Source of the DNA: Myxococcales bacterium UBA1660
GTDB lineage: Bacteria > Myxococcota_A > Polyangia > Polyangiales > Houyiibacteriaceae
DNA: 64,000 bases
Assembly: GCA_002320815.1 (NCBI GenBank)
Contig: DCLA01000006.1
Span: forward strand, 125,023 to 189,022
Direction of reading: 5' to 3'
Of this stretch, positions 61,893-64,000 are shown in pieces (the stretch's first letter is position 1; each line of letters begins with the position of its first letter). Below the pieces are notes generated by a model. The model was not told the DNA's origin and searched no databases. It saw only the letters and a program-made list of their open reading frames with translations. A program made the translations under genes and the position numbers.

Positions 61893-63671
61893 ATGACTCC
61901 CGCGCCGCCGAACCCGAGCCGCCGCGATCCGCGGAGCGTGGCGCGGGCGAGGCTGCACGCCGTGGCCCTGGCGCTGGCGGTCCTGGCCGGGACCGGCGCG
62001 CGGGTGGCCACGGCCGACTGGGGGCTCCCCTTCTCGTTCCATGTCGACGAGCGGGGCTTCGTCGTCCATGAAGCCCTGGCGACCGAGTGGCGCGGCCTCC
62101 GCCACGGCGACTGGACCCCCCGGATCAACACCTATGGTTCCGCGGTCATCTTCGGGGTCATCGGCGTGCACCTGGCGACCCAAGGGGGCCTCGACCGCGC
62201 CCGCGCCGTCGCCCGGCGGGCGCCGAACGAGCACGTATTCATCGGGGAGTTCGGGTTCCAGCCCGACGACGACGCGCCCTACTCCATGCCGGCGCTCCTC
62301 CACGCGCTGCGGCTCCTCGCCGCGCTCACCGGCGGGCTGGCCATCCTCTTCGTGGGGCTCGCCGCGGGCCGCCTGGCGGGCGCCTCCGCCGGGGTCGCGG
62401 CCGGGTGGCTGACCGCGTTCACGGTGGGTCTGCTCCAGGTCGGTCACTTCTATACCGCCGAGGCGCTGATGCTCCTGCCCCAGGCGGTCTTCCTCTGGGC
62501 CTGCACTCACCTCGGTCGACGCCGGGCCTGGGCTTGGATTGGCGTGGCCGGGGTCGCGCTGGGGGTCGCGGCGGCGGTGAAGATGCCCGCGCTGGCCATC
62601 GCCGCCGCGCTCCCCGCGTGCCTCCTGCCGTCGGTCTCCCGGCTCCGACCCCGGCACGTCCTGGGGGTGCTGCGCACCCCGGCCCTCTGGCTGGTCCCCC
62701 TCGTGGCCCTGGCCACCTACCGGGCGGCCAACCCCTTCCCCTTCGAACACCCCGAGATCTACTTCGAGGGAGTCGCCGGCAACCGAGACGGAGCGACGGT
62801 GCTCGCCGAGCAATACGTCCCGCGGACCTTCGGCTTCCTCGACTGGCGGGCGCCCTGGACCGGGACCCGCTCGTACCTCTACACGCTCACCCGGGTGCTG
62901 CCCATCGGCGCGGGCTGGGCCTGGATCCTGGCCCTCGGCGGGGCGCTGGCCGTCGGCTGGCGTCTCCGGCGCCCGACCGACCGTCTGGTGTGGCTGGCGG
63001 TCGTGCCCACCTTCGCGCTGGTCGGCGGGTGGGCGGTGCAGACCGTGCGCTACGGGCTCCCGGCGTACCTCCCGGCGACCGTGGGGATCGCGGCGCTCGT
63101 GACGCGGTCCCGGCGGCGCTGGGCCCGAGGGCTGGCGGTCGCGGCGATCCTGCTCACCGTCGTCCAGGGAGCGGCCTTCGCGGGGATCTTCACCCGCCCC
63201 GACCCGCGGGTCCAGGCGGCCGAGTGGTTGGCGGCCCGCGGGTCGCGGGGCGACACCGTCGCGCTGGAGTACGAGGCCGCCTACTCCGCGCCCCTGAACA
63301 CCCGGGGGAGCGGCCTCGGGTGGCGCGAGGATCTCCAGACCCCCGCGCGGGTGGTCCGGCTGTGGGGAGCGCCGTCGACCGCGACCCTCGAAGGTGCCCT
63401 GGACGCGCTCGAGGGGGCCGACTTCCTGGTCACCAGCGAATGGTACGAACGGCGAGCCGCGGCGACCGCCGGGCACGAGGCCCAGGCCGAGCTCTACGCC
63501 CGGCTGGCTGCGGGCGCGCTCCCCTTCCGCGAGGTCGCGCACTTCGACCCGGCGCCGGCGCTGGGTCCGCTCCGTTGGCCCGAGGCCGGGATGGACCCGA
63601 TGAGCGTCTGTTTCGACCACTGCGCGGTACGGATTTGGCAGCGTTCCGAGCCCTCGCCGGGCCCCCGATGA
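61893..63671 (+). CDS. GT-C glycosyltransferase (dolichyl-phosphate-mannose-protein mannosyltransferase-like)
   Basis: A 592-residue membrane protein with about eleven hydrophobic segments and a soluble C-terminal part. The first extracytoplasmic loop has PFSFHVDERGFVVHEAL; the Asp-Glu pair is the catalytic feature of PMT/ArnT-like GT-C enzymes. Later loops have YGSAVIFGVIGVHLA and VGHFYTAEALMLLPQAV. The C-terminal 190 residues are alpha/beta. It lacks the N-terminal VEHRP domain of paralogues A and B, so it is a separate subfamily. It probably uses a polyprenyl-phosphate sugar; the acceptor is unknown. Confidence 0.75.
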   Translation: MTPAPPNPSRRDPRSVARARLHAVALALAVLAGTGARVATADWGLPFSFHVDERGFVVHEALATEWRGLRHGDWTPRINTYGSAVIFGVIGVHLATQGGLDRARAVARRAPNEHVFIGEFGFQPDDDAPYSMPALLHALRLLAALTGGLAILFVGLAAGRLAGASAGVAAGWLTAFTVGLLQVGHFYTAEALMLLPQAVFLWACTHLGRRRAWAWIGVAGVALGVAAAVKMPALAIAAALPACLLPSVSRLRPRHVLGVLRTPALWLVPLVALATYRAANPFPFEHPEIYFEGVAGNRDGATVLAEQYVPRTFGFLDWRAPWTGTRSYLYTLTRVLPIGAGWAWILALGGALAVGWRLRRPTDRLVWLAVVPTFALVGGWAVQTVRYGLPAYLPATVGIAALVTRSRRRWARGLAVAAILLTVVQGAAFAGIFTRPDPRVQAAEWLAARGSRGDTVALEYEAAYSAPLNTRGSGLGWREDLQTPARVVRLWGAPSTATLEGALDALEGADFLVTSEWYERRAAATAGHEAQAELYARLAAGALPFREVAHFDPAPALGPLRWPEAGMDPMSVCFDHCAVRIWQRSEPSPGPR

Positions 63672-63710
63672 GGGCTGCGGAGCCCCGCGATCCGTGATAA
63701 AGCCGGCGCG

Positions 63711-64000
63711 ATGAGCGAGGGATTGGCGGGACGGATCCAGGAGACCTTTCTCCTCCGGCGGGCAGCTCGGGAGTCGGCGCAGACCCCCGAGGCGACCCGC
63801 GACCAGCTGCGGCGCCAGCTCCTGCTCTCGCGCCAGCGCGGCGAGGCCGCCGACACCCTCTGGGCCAACGGCCACGCCGCCGAGGCCCTGCGTTTGGTCC
63901 ACCTGGCGCTGGAGAAGACCCTCGAAGCCGCCGGGGCCCTCGGGGGCGGCGCCGTGGAGGTCATCGACGCCGCGGTCGCCGAGGTAGAAGCCGAAGCGGC
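63711..64000 (+). CDS. 5' part of a protein with the QRGEAA/TLW/EALRL block (runs off the window)
   Basis: The first 96 codons are present; the gene continues past 64000. The visible chain is helical and charged, with LSRQRGEAADTLWANGHAAE (39-58) then ALRLVHLALEKTLEA. This matches the block in the discoidin-like protein at 57775 at 18 of 24 positions, so the two are probably members of one family. As there, the gene lies beside a GT-C gene. Whether it also has a membrane helix and discoidin domain cannot be seen. The start ATG has TGATAA 10 bases upstream. Confidence 0.7.
   Translation, partial: MSEGLAGRIQETFLLRRAARESAQTPEATRDQLRRQLLLSRQRGEAADTLWANGHAAEALRLVHLALEKTLEAAGALGGGAVEVIDAAVAEVEAEA

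Noticed and set aside
58611..63902. 1763-codon minus-strand open frame opposite the GT-C genes
   Set aside because: Longest open frame in the window, but it spans several genes with known motifs and its product is low complexity. Length alone is not evidence at this GC content.

Overview
This 64 kb window is chromosomal DNA from a high-GC (about 70% by eye) Gram-negative bacterium, most likely a member of the Myxococcota (Polyangia or Sandaracinaceae-like). The reasons are many GTG and a few TTG starts, FHA-domain and FHA-GGDEF proteins, type IV pilus genes (pilC, a pilS-like kinase, pilT), a fibro-slime lipoprotein, Cys-rich repeat lipoproteins and about eight predicted lipoproteins. I see no rRNA or tRNA gene, no insertion sequence, no prophage and no CRISPR array. 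Genes are packed tightly: no gap without a gene exceeds 300 bases, and the longest (about 214 to 240 bases, at 10179-10418, 34800-35035 and 40859-41072) separate divergently transcribed genes.

Layout. 1-4.7 kb: the tail of an unknown gene, pilC, a pilS-like kinase and an FAD oxidoreductase. 4.6-10.2 kb (minus): alpha/beta hydrolase, lipoprotein, trpG-trpD-trpC, an NAD-dependent epimerase and a lipase-like hydrolase, most joined by 4-base stop/start overlaps. 10.4-13.6 kb: a membrane-anchored Pro/Gly-rich protein and two FHA/zinc-ribbon paralogues. 13.7-17.1 kb (minus): a secreted protein, an EI24/CysZ-like membrane protein and an MCE (MlaD-type) protein. 17.2-20.8 kb: an envelope cassette of lipoprotein, SH3-like protein, DUF4266, DUF3570 and a second lipoprotein. 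20.8-25 kb: uppP, manC, a fibro-slime lipoprotein and phosphomannomutase. 25-34.8 kb (minus): gyrA, a DnaK-like/J-domain pair, hisB-hisH-hisA-hisF and a PEGA-like membrane protein. 35-43.5 kb: lipoprotein, SPOR protein, glycerate kinase, extensin-like protein, pilT, a penicillin-binding protein, pgi and an FHA-GGDEF cyclase. 43.5-64 kb: a large envelope-glycan locus with a family-2 glycosyltransferase, several multi-pass GT-C-like proteins, a methyltransferase, a sulfatase-fold protein, a flippase-like protein, a discoidin-like protein and a second protein sharing its N-terminal block.

How the parts may work together. pgi, phosphomannomutase and manC make GDP-mannose. UppP recycles the undecaprenyl carrier. 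The family-2 transferase at 43.5 kb looks like a polyprenyl-phosphate-sugar synthase whose product could feed the GT-C enzymes at 44-64 kb. The substrate and product of that locus are unknown.

Regulation. Two promoter signals recur. Many first genes of transcription units have a TA-starting -10 hexamer ending exactly 6 bases (sometimes 9) before the start codon, which predicts leaderless or nearly leaderless mRNAs. Where a -35 box is recognisable, the spacer is usually 18 bases.
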